A stretch of DNA of 64,000 bases from Glebionis coronaria (Eukaryota; Streptophyta; Magnoliopsida; Asterales; Asteraceae): the NCBI GenBank assembly GCA_025667525.1, contig CM046875.1, forward strand, positions 288,256,140-288,320,139, read 5' to 3'. Positions 10,919-23,195 of the stretch are shown here, piece by piece. The notes under the pieces were generated by a model that saw only the letters and a list, made by a program, of their open reading frames with translations, made no database searches and was not told the origin of the DNA. Position 1 is the first letter of the stretch, and each line of letters starts with the position of its first letter. The translations under genes were made by a program, and so were the position numbers.

Positions 10919-13706
10919 TGTAACACCCCACTTGGATAAGTGGACCGTTACGTGTATTTATGGCGTGTCATCAAAGCATAAGGTAAATGTCCTAAAACAT
11001 TAAATGACCATAACGGAAATACCGGAATCAAACATCGGTAATCCAAACTAAGCTCAAAACATGAAAAATAAAATACTGAAAGAAAGGACTAAACAATGTC
11101 CAAATAAGCAGAATAATGTAAGTGCATAAAATAAGAAGTCTGGACAGCTTCCATCCCAAATGCACGTGCTCTCAGAAACCTAAGAGCGTCCCGGTGTACC
11201 TGCCGTTAGAACATGAAAGGAACTACGGCTGAGCATAACGCTCAGTGAACGGATATAAGCATGATAAGAATATACTGAATGAATCAGGCAATAGAATACT
11301 GAAGCTGTAAGACTGATATGTAACATGTGGTAGAATTCTGCATAAAATCTGAGAACCTGGTTCATATATACTGATACTGAAATATAACTATTAATTCTGA
11401 AAACATGCATTTACTGTATTTTATTTGCCAAAGCTTATATAGGTCACGTGCTGTAACAATCGTGCATGAATAACTGGAGGGGTGACCTCGTCATGCTGTA
11501 GAGGGGTGACCTCTAAATAACTGTGCTGGGTGGAGGGATCAGCTCCAATGTGAAGGATGTAGAGCACACACCACATTCACCCTGATAACTTATAACACAT
11601 ATAAGCCTAGGATGCATCCATACGCCCCACTAAAACATACATATAAAAATGGCCAAACTGAACATGAGTGGGACGATGCAGGATATCACTCTCCTGCATG
11701 TGAGTCACGACACCGGTGCCTCTAGTGCCGTGGTTACGGTACCTCCGTAACTAGTACATAAACTGGTCGTGCTTGTATATAACGCTCAGGCAATTCTATT
11801 TAGTTATTAACATGATTACTGATAAATTTAAACATATACTGGGGAAAACATTTTGCTGAGGATGGGAAATCCTAATCATGCATATAAAGGAAGTCCTTAC
11901 TGAAAGGACGGAAATCCGTACCTCCGGTCCCGTAATGAAACAAGAATGAAAGCTGGAGGATCGACTCTGACTTCACGAATACTACATAAATAATAGACGG
12001 AAATAAGTCGTCTGATTACCGTTTACCGTTACTGACTCTTATCTGTTCTTAGTTTGATTCAAAATCGTCTTTGTATTATAATACTATATAATCTGATAAA
12101 TCTGAATGTTCTGCATTATTTCTGATAAGTGTATTCTTGTAATTCTGATTACCGTATTATATGTATTTCTAATATTTACGATCTTACTAAAAAAATAGTA
12201 ACCTGTCATACATAGACAGTTTCCTGATTTAGAAATATTTACAATTTAATATCTTTGAAATTAACTCATTAACAAATCATATGTTTTTAATAAGATAAAC
12301 GATCAAGCGAGAATCAATTTAATTTTATTAATTAAATTAAATAAATCATACACTATAATTGATTGATTAATAAACTCATTTCTAAAAATGATTAATTAGT
12401 TTAATTACTCCCATGGTTCCCACTGTTTTTGTTTATTTTGCCCCTGTTATAGTATTGTTCCCACTGCTTTCATTATGTTTCCCCCTGCTGGTCAAGTTCC
12501 CACTGCTAGTTATAAGTTCCCACTGCTTTTTATACGTTCCCACTGTTTACAGTCCCAAACACCCCTACTGGAAACTGCAGTCCCAAACGCCCATGCTGAA
12601 AACTGCAGTCCCAAACGCCCCTGCTGGAAACTGCAGTCCCAAACGCCCCTGCTGGAAACTGCAGTCCCAAACGCCTCTGCTGGAAACTGCAGTCCCAAAC
12701 GCCCCTGCTGGAAACTGCAGTCCCAAACGCCCCTGCTGTCGCTATGTTTTCAGAAAACCACCAAACGCACCCTGTTTGATTGCTGTTGGCTGCCGACACA
12801 CCAAGACCACCACCGAGACATCCCCCATGTCTCGGTTTTCGTGAGAAACCCCCTAGGCCCGACTATGGTTCATTCTTGATTTATGTTTAGCTTAAAAACA
12901 ACATGTTTTCTTAATTAAAACCATCATGGTTTCGTGATCAAAAGAATAGAAAGAAAAGAAAGCTTACTGATTCACGAATGGTTAATAACTATGAACAAGT
13001 ATCAATGTTTAATCCGAAATAGAACATAAGCACTTTCTTCTTTGATTTGTTCTTCCTGCCGGCGGTATACAAGAGGCATCAACCCTAATTTCCTTTTTTT
13101 TTTTTGATTCGCCTGGTCATCACAAAAGGGTAAAACCCCGTTCCTTTTTCTTTGTAAACAAATGGGCTAAGCCCAATTTCTTTTCTCCTTCTTTTTTTTA
13201 ATACTAAACCGGCCCAAAAGAGTAAAAACACTTTTTCTTCCTTTTTTTTTAATACGCGTTTAATTATCTACGTAAAGCTCGTACTTAAATTCTCGTTCTG
13301 AAACGTAATTATATTTCTCGTGTTTTATAAAATCTCGCCATGTATTTATTTATTTTACTTAAATAAATATGTACGTCATACTGAATAAAATTTTCTGAAT
13401 TATTTTCTGAATAATAACTACGTAATATTTTTAATAGAACTGAGGCTGCGTGAAATTTATATTAATCCTCGTGGTATATACTGATATGGATTATTTCCTT
13501 CTTGAATAATTAATATTCGCGTAATATCTGAATTTATACCGTTATTTTATTATCTGCATAAACTATAACATTTAATAGTATTTAAATAAACTGGGATTGC
13601 GTATTTAATTTCTGCGTTTATATCTCTGTCTAATAATTAATACTTATCTAGTTTAATAATATTAAACCGCGTATTTAAATATTCTGATTTAAATACGGGT
13701 TTTACA
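10919..13706 (-). repeat. 3' LTR of the non-coding element (2788 bp)
   Basis: The LTR runs from TGTAACACCCC at 10919 to GGGTTTTACA at 13706 (plus-strand reading) and is nearly identical to 18304-21089. Differences seen by eye are mostly transitions, plus one or two length changes in T runs near 13090 and 13245. Frames at 12413-12844 come from the 28-bp repeat below, not from a gene. Confidence 0.92.
12550..12738. repeat. 28-bp minisatellite in the LTR, 6.75 units
   Basis: Units begin exactly every 28 bases (12550, 12578, 12606, 12634, 12662, 12690, 12718), with consensus start CAGTCCCAAACGCCCCTGCT followed by GGAAACTG. Upstream (12413-12550) the shorter word GTTCCCACTG recurs about six times. 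Because 28 is not a multiple of three, all frames stay open across it. Confidence 0.95.
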
Positions 13707-13790
13707 ATTCTTCCCCTCTAAAAACAATAATTCGTCCCCGAATTAAAGATACGACTATACTGGGTTTTACAATTCTTCCCCTCTAAAAAG
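13697..13790 (-). repeat. Duplicated PPT and LTR terminus
   Basis: The stretch GGGTTTTACAATTCTTCCCC followed by TCTAAAAA occurs at about 13697-13724 and again at about 13762-13790. On the minus strand each copy is a CGAGGACGAATT block, a TTTTAGAGGGGAAGAATT tract and TGTAAAACCC. Only the copy at 13697 abuts the complete LTR; the inner copy is followed by just a few LTR-end bases. Confidence 0.85.
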
Positions 13791-16700
13791 GAGAAATTCG
13801 TCCTCGAATTAAAGGTAATAAGCTGATGAAGTTATAAGAACCGAAAGAACACGTAGACTGAAAAGACAATTAAGCTGAAGGATGAATTGTCTTCTAATTA
13901 AGACATAATGCTGTTGATAGGTATAAACCTGACATGACTGAAATTATCATGTAACGTGACATAGCTGAAGAGAACATGGAACGTGACATGACTGAAAGAA
14001 CTTAACTGGATTTATTGAAGGAAAGGGGATGAGAGGTCCGGATGGACTCCTCTGTTTCGAGTGGCCTCCCGCTCGAAACGATTCCTTCAAGGTCTAAACA
14101 TAATAAAAAAATCTTAGTCCTGATGACCCTGTCCTGATGATGCTGAATAGTTTCTGGTTCCATATTTAAGATGGATTTTCTGAATCTGATAGACTGAATA
14201 ACTATAGCATGTATGACACATGAAACGATACGTGTAAATATTCTGAAAAGATAATATTTATATCTCTGGGAAAGCTGTTGAATTATAGGGACAACTACAT
14301 GAACAATTGCGAATATGCTAAGTGAGCAATTGTGAACGTGGTTCATAATTATATGAGGAGCGCTGGCATAGAATTAGAATATGATATGTGAAACATACTG
14401 TGAACGTGATACTAGAACATATCATGAATCTATGTTGACTGAGGAATGAATGCCGAATGATACGGCCTGAGATGTAAAACGTCTGACTGGTTATGGAATA
14501 GTTGTGCTAAACTTGAGTCTGATTTCCCAAGCTTTCTGTAACCGTATTCGGTAATAAACTGAGAGACGAGTATCGTGAAATGGCACACGAACTGGATCGT
14601 GAACAATGTTATGAACACAAATGTGAGCTTAAATCAAGAGATAGCATAAAGATGAACTGAAACAGCATCATACTGCGAACGAGACGTAAACGTGAAGTGA
14701 AAATAACCGCGAACTTAAAGTGAGCGTAAACATACACTTGATCGTGAACAATGAATTCTGTCTGATATGATGGTCGATGGAAAGCCTTGAATTCGTACGA
14801 TTTATTTCTGAATTTTAAAATTGTCTGCAGATCTGCTACTACGTGATCCTTTCGGATGAAAAAGACGCGCAGGCTGATTACATGGTTGATGATAACTTAG
14901 ATAGTATCATACTTTCTCTGAGTCTGTGGTAAACTGATAACAATCTCCATGGAATTTCGTCTCATTTCTGTTCAGAAATTTCTAAGGGTTGTAGTAACTC
15001 ACTAACATGACGGCGTTCTATCTTGAACCTGCAGTAGGTCAGGCATCTAGATATGAACATAACTGCATTAATGTGTGATGCGGATTCTATTAAAGTTTTG
15101 TCTGGGATTATGGAGCATTCTGGTGGAAATCTGGTTGAACAGTCATAAAACATATTAATGAGAACTATCGGCAATTTTCTGCGGTAGTAGTCAATTGAGT
15201 TCTAGGAAGTTGTACTTCGTTCACAGGCGTCAGTCGGGACCATCAGGTGATGGCCTTTACCTTCGCAGCATTGTTTGAAATCTCTTTCTGCTAAGGTTGA
15301 ATGCTCAGAAGTTCCACCTTGTTCATTTGGAATTCATATCTGGACAGCTGTATATAAAGTTTTCTCCTATCGAAGATTTTGTACAACTATGAGAAGATGA
15401 TTCTCGTGTTCTTCTCTAAAATTTAGCAGATCAGAATGTGATCAATGAATACGCTGACGATTTTGTCTGAGAATCATAGAAAAAAAAATTTTACTCATAA
15501 ATTCCATAATATAGCTGGACCATTAGGGAGTTCAGAACTATAAGATCAAAATCTTTAGAGAGACTATAATATGTGCAACAGCAGTTCGGAAAACATCATG
15601 TTCTTCTCTCACCACTTCTGGTGGCATGGTCGCAATTTGTTCTGGAAAATATTTAAGATATCGTAGCAGATCAGATAAACCTGCTATTTATGGAATGAAC
15701 ATTGATTAAGAATGGTGATCTGGTAAAAATTTAGTGGTCGATACATGATCTCATGATACCGGCCCTCTTCCTGATAGACATAAACGGTGCACTTCCTGGT
15801 GGTGCGCTAGGGTGAATAAGTCTTTGTTCCGGTAACCCTTTCAGCAAATGTTGCAACTCTTTAACTTAGCTTAAGCCTTGCCAATAAAAGTTTTGAAAAC
15901 AGGTTGTGTTCTTGAGACAAGCTCGATGTTAAATTTTGTCTCGTGGGTAGGAAAGAATTTCTGGAACACCTTCTGTTTGACATCTGGAAATTTTTAGGAT
16001 AATCTACTGATCATGGATTCGAGGAATTTTAGAAGTGAATTTATAACTGGTAGCTAGAAGTCTTCGTAACTCTGGACTGATAAGTCACGCGCATGTAAGG
16101 CAGAATACTTTGTATTGATTTTTTTTGGGCATAAATATGATGAATATATTTGGGATTTAGTAAGACGGATCTCGTCGTTAACTGAAAGGAGAACCTTAAT
16201 AAATATGGTGGTACTGTTGAGTCTTTTCTGGGTGAGAGGCAGAGAACTATCTGGTTTGAGATAAAGCTGACATAGGAACACGTGAAGTAAACATGGCGAC
16301 CTTTCACTAAATGTGTTCGTCTGTAACCTCACATAATGATTACCGTGTGTTTAATCTGAATAATAAACTAGTGTGGTTACTAAATTTTAATGATCTGATT
16401 CATGCGTGGCATAAAAGAACGGTTATACCCCTGGAGGGTGCCCTGAATCATTGAGGGTCTGGTTTAGAAATATACGGAGTTATGAGCTCTGACTCGTTCT
16501 TTGAGAAGATATTCGTATGACGTATATCATGACTGGTGTCCTGACAAATGTCTTCCGAAATGATACTTGAGACCTGTGTCTTAACTGTTGTCTGGACATG
16601 TATTTTAATGGTGAGTCTGAATAAGGTTAAGAATTTTGGTAACTGCTAGGATTGGCGGACCAGTCAGACTACTGACCTCTTGTATTTCTGGTCACGTCCG

Positions 16701-17032
16701 TGCCGGAGTTCCGATGGTTACTGGCTGATTAATCATAAGTACGATGATTGTCACTACTGCTTTGTCTGTCACTTAATGATGGTCATTATCATGACCGTGA
16801 TTCATGTAACTATTCTTCTGAGTGGCCGGCTGGGTTCCGGTTCCCACTCTTCTGAATGAACGGTTAGTTGAGTGAACTGTGACATCTAGCTGAGAAAGTA
16901 AAAAAAAAATATGAAATGGAATGGTAGTGTCTGATGGTTGAAATTTATTCTTGTCAGAAATTTCAAATTTATAGTTTTCGTCCTTTTTCTGTAGAATCTT
17001 CATTGTATGATCAGCATCTCGAGAGATCTCCA

Positions 17033-17130
17033 AAGTATCAGCAGCATCAGCATTTGTGAGGTCTTCAAAGTGTTAGCAGCATCAGCATCTGGTAAAATCT
17101 TCAACTCACGAGCAGCATCAGCACCTGGTA
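17033..17130. repeat. Tandem AGCAGCATCAGCA units
   Basis: Three units of about 30-34 bp share an 'agcagcatcagca' core followed by a '(t)ggtaaaatcttcaa' tail. The adjacent 17215-17305 has four copies of a TACTGCACATGGAGTA-like word. Both are non-coding. Confidence 0.65.
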
Positions 17131-17865
17131 GAATATCGGCAAGTGGAAACGCCTGAGATGATTGAGGATCGATTAGCAATATCCATGGAGTAGGGTACCT
17201 GGTGTACACCTTGACTACTGTACATAAAGTACAAAATGAATACTGCACATGGAGTATATCTGAGACATTGTACGTGGAGTGCCTATGGAATACTATACAT
17301 GGAGATTTAAACGGTAGTAAACTGAACTGAAACGGTTAACATGATAGGCTGATAATTTCTGCGTAGACTTAATGTTGATTGTATAGAGGCTAAAAGTATG
17401 AATTAAACGGAGTTCCATCAACGTTCAGTATAAAGACATGATTGATAAAGACCAGAACATGATTTATCATGAAAACGGGTTTTATTGAAATTCTTTTGTG
17501 TCTTAGCATGGAGACATTTATCATTCTGCTGGGCATAAGACCCTCGCACGGAGACATGAAACTGAAACAGCGTGGAAGCAACATCAACTTGAGATTGTGC
17601 GAACTGGATTGTTATAAAGACTATAAGAGTATGATCAACTGAAGTTTAACATCAACTGACGTGGATGGCTAAGGTTCAAACCACATAATTCAAGGAACAA
17701 AACATATGACTATGTATGGGCGATTCTGGTTCGATCCATGCTTGTCAAAATTTTCTGAGAACTGTCATGTATAGAAATTTATAATCTGGGTCTAAATATG
17801 GTTGGCTGTAGTCCAATTTATTTTTGTCAAGATTTAATGAAATGTCATGATATGACAAATGTGAA

Positions 17866-18070
17866 CAACTATGGATCGGTTCACAAAAACAACATTTGAC
17901 TGAAAAGCATGAAATTTGATCTGAATATTGGTGAACGTATATGGGCTGGTTCACCACGTAATATTGGACTGAAAACATGAATCTGACATGAGTAAGGATA
18001 AGCGCCCATGATCAGTTCACCTACACAAAAATCCGAACGGCAAGGGTGAACGCCTATGGTCAGTTCACCA
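17866..18070. repeat. Repeated GGTGAACGCCTATGG..GTTCACC inverted-repeat units
   Basis: Four units spaced about 55-65 bp have the form gtgaac..tatgg..ggttcac (near 17862-17883, 17931-17955, 18000-18021 and 18045-18070). The outer ends of each unit (GTGAAC and GTTCAC) are complementary, so each can fold into a small hairpin. The set lies about 200-400 bases downstream of the PBS in the element sense. Confidence 0.6.
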
Positions 18071-18280
18071 AAACGATAACTCACTAAAAGCACATGCGAC
18101 TAAGTATGGCTAGTTATGTATCAACCTTTGCTTAGTCAAAACTTTAAGAAAAACTGACTGATAAATGAAGAAAACTGACTGAATAAGCCATGAGAAACGT
18201 GAAAGATAACAACGCCAAAATCTGGGAAGTTCCTGGTGACTACCCACTAGTCACAGGTCAAGTTTTAGAGCCTACAGGTC

Positions 18281-18299
18281 GAACCTGGCTCTGATACCA
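18281..18299 (-). promoter_or_regulatory. Primer-binding site, tRNA-iMet type
   Basis: The minus strand reads TGGTATCAGAGCCAGGTTC, the complement of the 3' end of plant initiator tRNA-Met, four bases after the 5' LTR end. Nineteen bases fit the expected pairing. It establishes minus-strand orientation. Confidence 0.9.
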
Positions 18300-18303
18300 T
18301 AAT

Positions 18304-21089
18304 TGTAACACCCCACTTGGATAAGTGGACCGTTACGTGTATTTATGGCGTGTCATCAAAGCATAAGGTAAATGTCCTAAAACATTAAATGACCATAACG
18401 GAAATACCGGAATCAAACATCGGTAATCCAAACTAAGCTCAAAACATGAAAAATAAAATACTGAAAGAAAGGACTAAACAATGTCCAAATAAGCAGAATA
18501 ATGTAAGTGCATAAAATAAGAAGTCTGGACAGCTTCCATCCCAAATGCACGTGCTCTCAGAAACCTAAAAGCGTCCCGGTGTACCTACCGTTAGAACATG
18601 AAAGGAACTACGGCTGAGCATAACGCTCAGTGAACGGATATAAGCATGATAAGAATATACTGAATGAATCAGGCAATAGAATACTGAAGCTGTAAGACTG
18701 ATATGTAACATGTGGTAGAATTCTGCATAAAATCTGAGAACCTGGTTCATATATACTGATACTGAAATATAACTATTAATTCTGAAAACATGCATTTACT
18801 GTATTTTATTTGCCAGAGCTTATATAGGTCACGTGCTGTAACAACCGTGCATGAATAACTGGAGGGGTGACCTCGTCATGCTGTAGAGGGGTGACCTCTA
18901 AATAACTGTGCTGGGTGGAGGGATCAGCTCCAATGTGAAGGATGTAGAGCACACACCACATTCACCCTGATAACTTGTAACACATATAAGCCTAGGATGC
19001 ATCCATACGCCCCACTAAAACATACATATAAAAATGGCCAAACTGAACATGAGTGGGACGATGCAGGATATCACTCTCCTGCATGTGAGTCACGACACCG
19101 GTGCCTCTAGTGCCGTGGTTACGGTACCTCCGTAACTAGTACATAAACTGGTCGTGCTTGTATATAACGCTCAGGCAATTCTATTTAGTTATTAACATGA
19201 TTACTGATAAATTTAAACATATACTGGGGAAAACATTTGGCTGAGGATGGGAAATCCTAATCATGCATATAAAGGAAGTCCTTACTGAAAGGACGGAAAT
19301 CCGTACCTCCGGTCCCGTAATGAAACAAGAATGAAAGCTGGAGGATCGACTCTGACTTCACGAATACTACATAAATAATAGACAGAAATAAGTCGTCTGA
19401 TTACCGTTTACCGTTACTGACTCTTATCTGTTCTTAGTTTGATTCAAAATCGTCTTTGTATTATAATACTATATAATCTGATAAATCTGAATGTTCTGCA
19501 TTATTTCTGATAAGTGTATTCTTGTAATTCTGATTACCGTATTATATGTATTTCTAATATTTACGATCTTACTAAAAAAATAGTAACCTGTCATACATAG
19601 ACAGTTTCCTGATTTAGAAATATTTCCAATTTAATATCTTTGAAATTAACTCATTAACAAATCATATGTTTTTAATAAGATAAACGATCAAGCGAGAATC
19701 AATTTAATTTTATTAATTAAATTAAATAAATCATACACTATAATTGATTGATTAATAAACTCATTTCTAAAAATGATTAATTAGTTTAATTACTCCCATG
19801 GTTCCCACTGTTTTTGTTTATTTTGCCCCTGTTATAATATTGTTCCCACTGCTTTCATTATGTTTCCCCCTGCTGGTCAAGTTCCCACTGCTAGTTATAA
19901 GTTCCCACTGCTTTTTATACGTTCCCACTGTTTACAGTCCCAAACACCCCTACTGGAAACTGCAGTCCCAAACGCCCCTGCTGAAAACTGCAGTCCCAAA
20001 CGCCCCTGCTGGAAACTGTAGTCCCAAACGCCCCTGCTGGAAACTGCAGTCCCAAACGCCCCTGCTGGAAACTGCAGTCCCAAACGCCCCTGCTGGAAAC
20101 TGCAGTCCCAAACGCCCCTGCTGTCGCTATGTTTTCAGAAAACCACCAAACGCACCCTGTTTGATTGCTGTTGGCTGCCGACACACCAAGACCACCACCG
20201 AGACATCCCCCGTGTCTCGGTTTTCGTGAGAAACCCCCTAGGCCCGACTATGGTTCATTCTTGATTTATGTTTAGCTTAAAAACAACATGTTTTCTTAAT
20301 TAAAACCAGCATGGTTTCGTGATCAAAAGAATAGAAAGAAAAGAAAGCTTACTGATTCACGAATGGTTAATAACTATGAACAAGTATCAATGTTTAATCC
20401 GAAATAGAACATAAGCACTTTCTTCTTTGATTTGTTCTTCCTGCCGGCGGTATACAAGAGGCATCAACCCTAATTTCCTTTTTTTTTTTTATTCGTCTGG
20501 TCATCACAAAAGGGTAAAACCCCGTTCCTTTTTCTTTGTAAACAAATGGGCTAAGCCCAATTTCTTTTCTCCTTCTTTTTTTTTAATACTAAACCGGCCC
20601 AAAAGAGTAAAAACACTTTTTCTTCCTTTTTTTAATACGCGTTTAATTATCTACGTAAAGCTCGTACTTAAATTCTCGTTCTGAAACGTAATTATATTTC
20701 TCGTGTTTTATAAAATCTCGCCATGTATTTATTTATTTTACTTAAATAAATATGTACGTCATACTGAATAAAATTTTCTGAATTATTTTCTGAATAATAA
20801 CTACGTAATATTTTTAATAGAACTGAGGCTGCGTGAAATTTATATTAATCCTCGTGGTATATACTGATATGGATTATTTCCTTCTTGAATAATTAATATT
20901 CGCGTAATATCTGAATTTATACCGTTATTTTATTATCTGCATAAACTATAACATTTAATAGTATTTAAATAAACTGGGATTGCGTATTTAATTTCTGCGT
21001 TTATATCTCTGTCTAATAATTAATACTTATCTAATTTAATAATATTAAACCGCGTATTTAAATATTCTGATTTAAATACGGGTTTTACA
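18304..21089 (-). repeat. 5' LTR of the non-coding element (2786 bp)
   Basis: Nearly identical partner of 10919-13706 with the same TGTAACACCCC and GGGTTTTACA ends, followed by the TTTGA target copy. The 28-bp minisatellite (19935-20123) is present with the same number of units, so the array has not changed in length since insertion. Confidence 0.92.
19935..20123. repeat. 28-bp minisatellite, 5' LTR copy
   Basis: Units start at 19935, 19963, 19991, 20019, 20047, 20075 and 20103. A few single-base differences from the other LTR copy are seen, at least three of them within the array. Confidence 0.95.
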
Positions 21090-23195
21090 TTTGAAAAATC
21101 AAATTAAGCTAGTTTTCTAATGAAAAGTTGAAATTAAAAGCTGTAAACTTGGAAAACTACTAAAAAGTTTGGAAAAATGAGATTGAATACAAATGAAAAG
21201 TTGTACACATTAAAAATAAGCTGTAATAAGAAAATAAGCAAAAGTACAAAATTGACCAAAAAAGACAACAAAAGTCAAAGTACAGAAAAAGATGAAATAT
21301 GAAATTGTGGACTATATTAAGCTAGAAAAAGGTAAACTTGAACTGTGTTGAGGACTTGAGGTCAAGTCTTTGGCTGCTTAATGATGTTAGTTAGCTTTGA
21401 TTATCTGGACAATAAGCCCAATAAGTCAGTTGGACTTATTTGGGTGTATCACAAAACAAGAATAATCAAAGTAACACCAAATAGCACACAAAGAACTCAG
21501 GCTCAAGGCTCAGTTAAAAAATGCAAGAAAATCAATTCTAAACTAATAGTGGGTAACAAATTACTAGTAACAGTGGTAAGCAAAACTATGTTGTCATAGT
21601 CTAGATGCAAAAATGTGACTTTTAGCTTAATGCCCAGACAATAATAAGCTACTAAAGCTAATGAAAACAAAAAACAGATGAAGTTATATGCTTAAATTAA
21701 CAGGCTACCAAATTTTAAGTCCTAAAAATTAAAATCACAGATTCTACACTGACTGGTGTAATTGACTGATTATTGATCAAATTCTTGGCAAGTCAAGTAC
21801 TCAAATCAAGTTAACTACAAACCATAAATTCTTAAGCCCATCCGACGACCAGCATACATCAGAAAACTTACTCCTATACTAACAGATATCTGATAACAAG
21901 AAGTAATGGAAATGAGGTAATATTTGCTGAAATTTGTAAACATGCAATTCCACTTTTAACACAAGATCTTGGAATTAAAAAGCACAATTTAATCTAATAT
22001 TGACTAATCCTAAGTGAGTAGGCATATGTGAGCTAAAAACTTGATGTCAACAGGTTTAAGCCAACAAATCCAAACACCCCATAGGGCTAGTCAGAACACA
22101 ATTTTATAAAAGAAAGTTCAAATAAAAAGTTAATTAAGGCAAATAAAGTAAACAAGCATGAATCTAAGCAAAAAATAAATGAAAATAAACAAAATATCAT
22201 AGCAAGTAAACACAATAAAGCAAATCACCAAGGCATATTTTTTGTAGAAAAGTTATAAGGAGGGGGGGTTCAAGCCTACCTCTTTTGATTTACATCCAAA
22301 GTAAGAGGATGGTTGATGCCATCATCCTAATAAGCTTGTTTGAACTTGGGCTTAGTAAGAAAGCTATAAGATGCTTGTCATAAATCAACAAATCAATAGC
22401 TACCCTTCACTCTATAAAGATCTGCACAAGACCACATCTTATGGACCTGCACACATGAAAAGAAACAAACTACAAGTACATTAAACTCAGTAAAAGCTGA
22501 GTTATCAAGTGGCTTTTGAGGAGCTTAATGTACAGTGAATGAGTTAAAACAAGAAAACTGATTTTTCTGATTAAAAACCTTGCATCCAAATTTTTGCAAC
22601 AGAATAAATGGTAACCAATATTAAAGTAACACCAATACAAAATCTTTTCTTCAATTAGCTGTCAAATAATTTTAGAAAATCAGTTTACAATTGGGATCTT
22701 CAAAAAGTTTTCATCAAAAATCTTTGAATAGAGACATGTAAATTAAATTCGTAGAAATTAAAATGTGCACGAATTTAAAACAACTTTAAAATCAATGGAA
22801 CTCGGTTTTCATTGCATTGATTTAAATCTTTCACTACACTAATTTTGAAAGTAAAAATTGACAAAGAAAACTAGAACAAAGAGAATGAAATCATGCTAAG
22901 TGCCTTATATAATGGCTACAAGAAGGATCTAGAATAACTACACCCTAACATATGATCTTCTTGAAATGCCCTTAGATGCTTTGAAGAATATGCTTGATGC
23001 TTGTTTGAATTTGAAGTCAAAAGAGGATACTTGTGATCTCTGATTTGGTCATGTGTTTGTTGCAGTCGAATCTTGAATTTGGACCATTGATATGCTGTGG
23101 AGAACAAGCTAACCAATCTCAATCGTCAAAATTGTTCCATTCTTAGGGAACTATGAAAGTAACAAGGCAGGGCAACACTGTTGAGGCCACAGGGG
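21090..23195. other. Unassigned A-rich region, right flank of the 10.2-kb insertion
   Basis: About 2.1 kb are rich in 'aataagc' and 'aagct' words, starting with the TTTGA target copy. No coding frame longer than about 70 codons and no recognisable protein motif was seen. It is probably old non-coding transposon or intergenic DNA continuing from 10647-10918. Confidence 0.45.

Larger units (their letters stand above)
13791..18280 (-). other. Internal region of the non-coding element, no genes
   Basis: About 4.5 kb contain no frame with Gag, PR, RT, RNase H or IN motifs on either strand. The plus strand is strikingly rich in the word CTGA (in actgaa, tctgaa and actgac contexts). Several local tandem repeats lie near the 5' end of the element (17033-18070). 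Confidence 0.75.
10919..21089 (-). mobile_element. Complete non-coding LTR retrotransposon (LARD-type Tekay derivative), TSD TTTGA
   Basis: A complete insertion on the minus strand: 5' LTR 21089-18304, PBS 18299-18281, internal region of 4.6 kb, PPT beside 13707, 3' LTR 13706-10919. Perfect 5-bp target duplications TTTGA lie at 10914-10918 and 21090-21094. LTR termini are TGTAA/TTACA, and the PPT neighbourhood (CTCGAGGACGAATT, TTTTAGAGGGGAAGA) matches the Tekay copy at 7971-8005, suggesting mobilisation by Tekay proteins. The internal region encodes no Gag or Pol that I can recognise. The two LTRs differ at about 16-18 sites by eye, so the insertion is recent. Confidence 0.92.

Noticed and set aside
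12413..12879. Overlapping open frames on both strands across the 28-bp repeat
   Set aside because: A 28-bp period without stops keeps all frames open. The products are just the repeat translated three ways, and the same frames recur in the other LTR.
16041..16332. Overlapping 88- and 92-codon minus-strand frames in the non-coding element
   Set aside because: Two frames over the same bases, no domain, and no Gag or Pol motif nearby.
20427..20684. 85-codon frame in the 5' LTR
   Set aside because: Phe/Lys/Arg-rich translation of T-rich LTR sequence; the matching place in the other LTR is shifted by T-run length.
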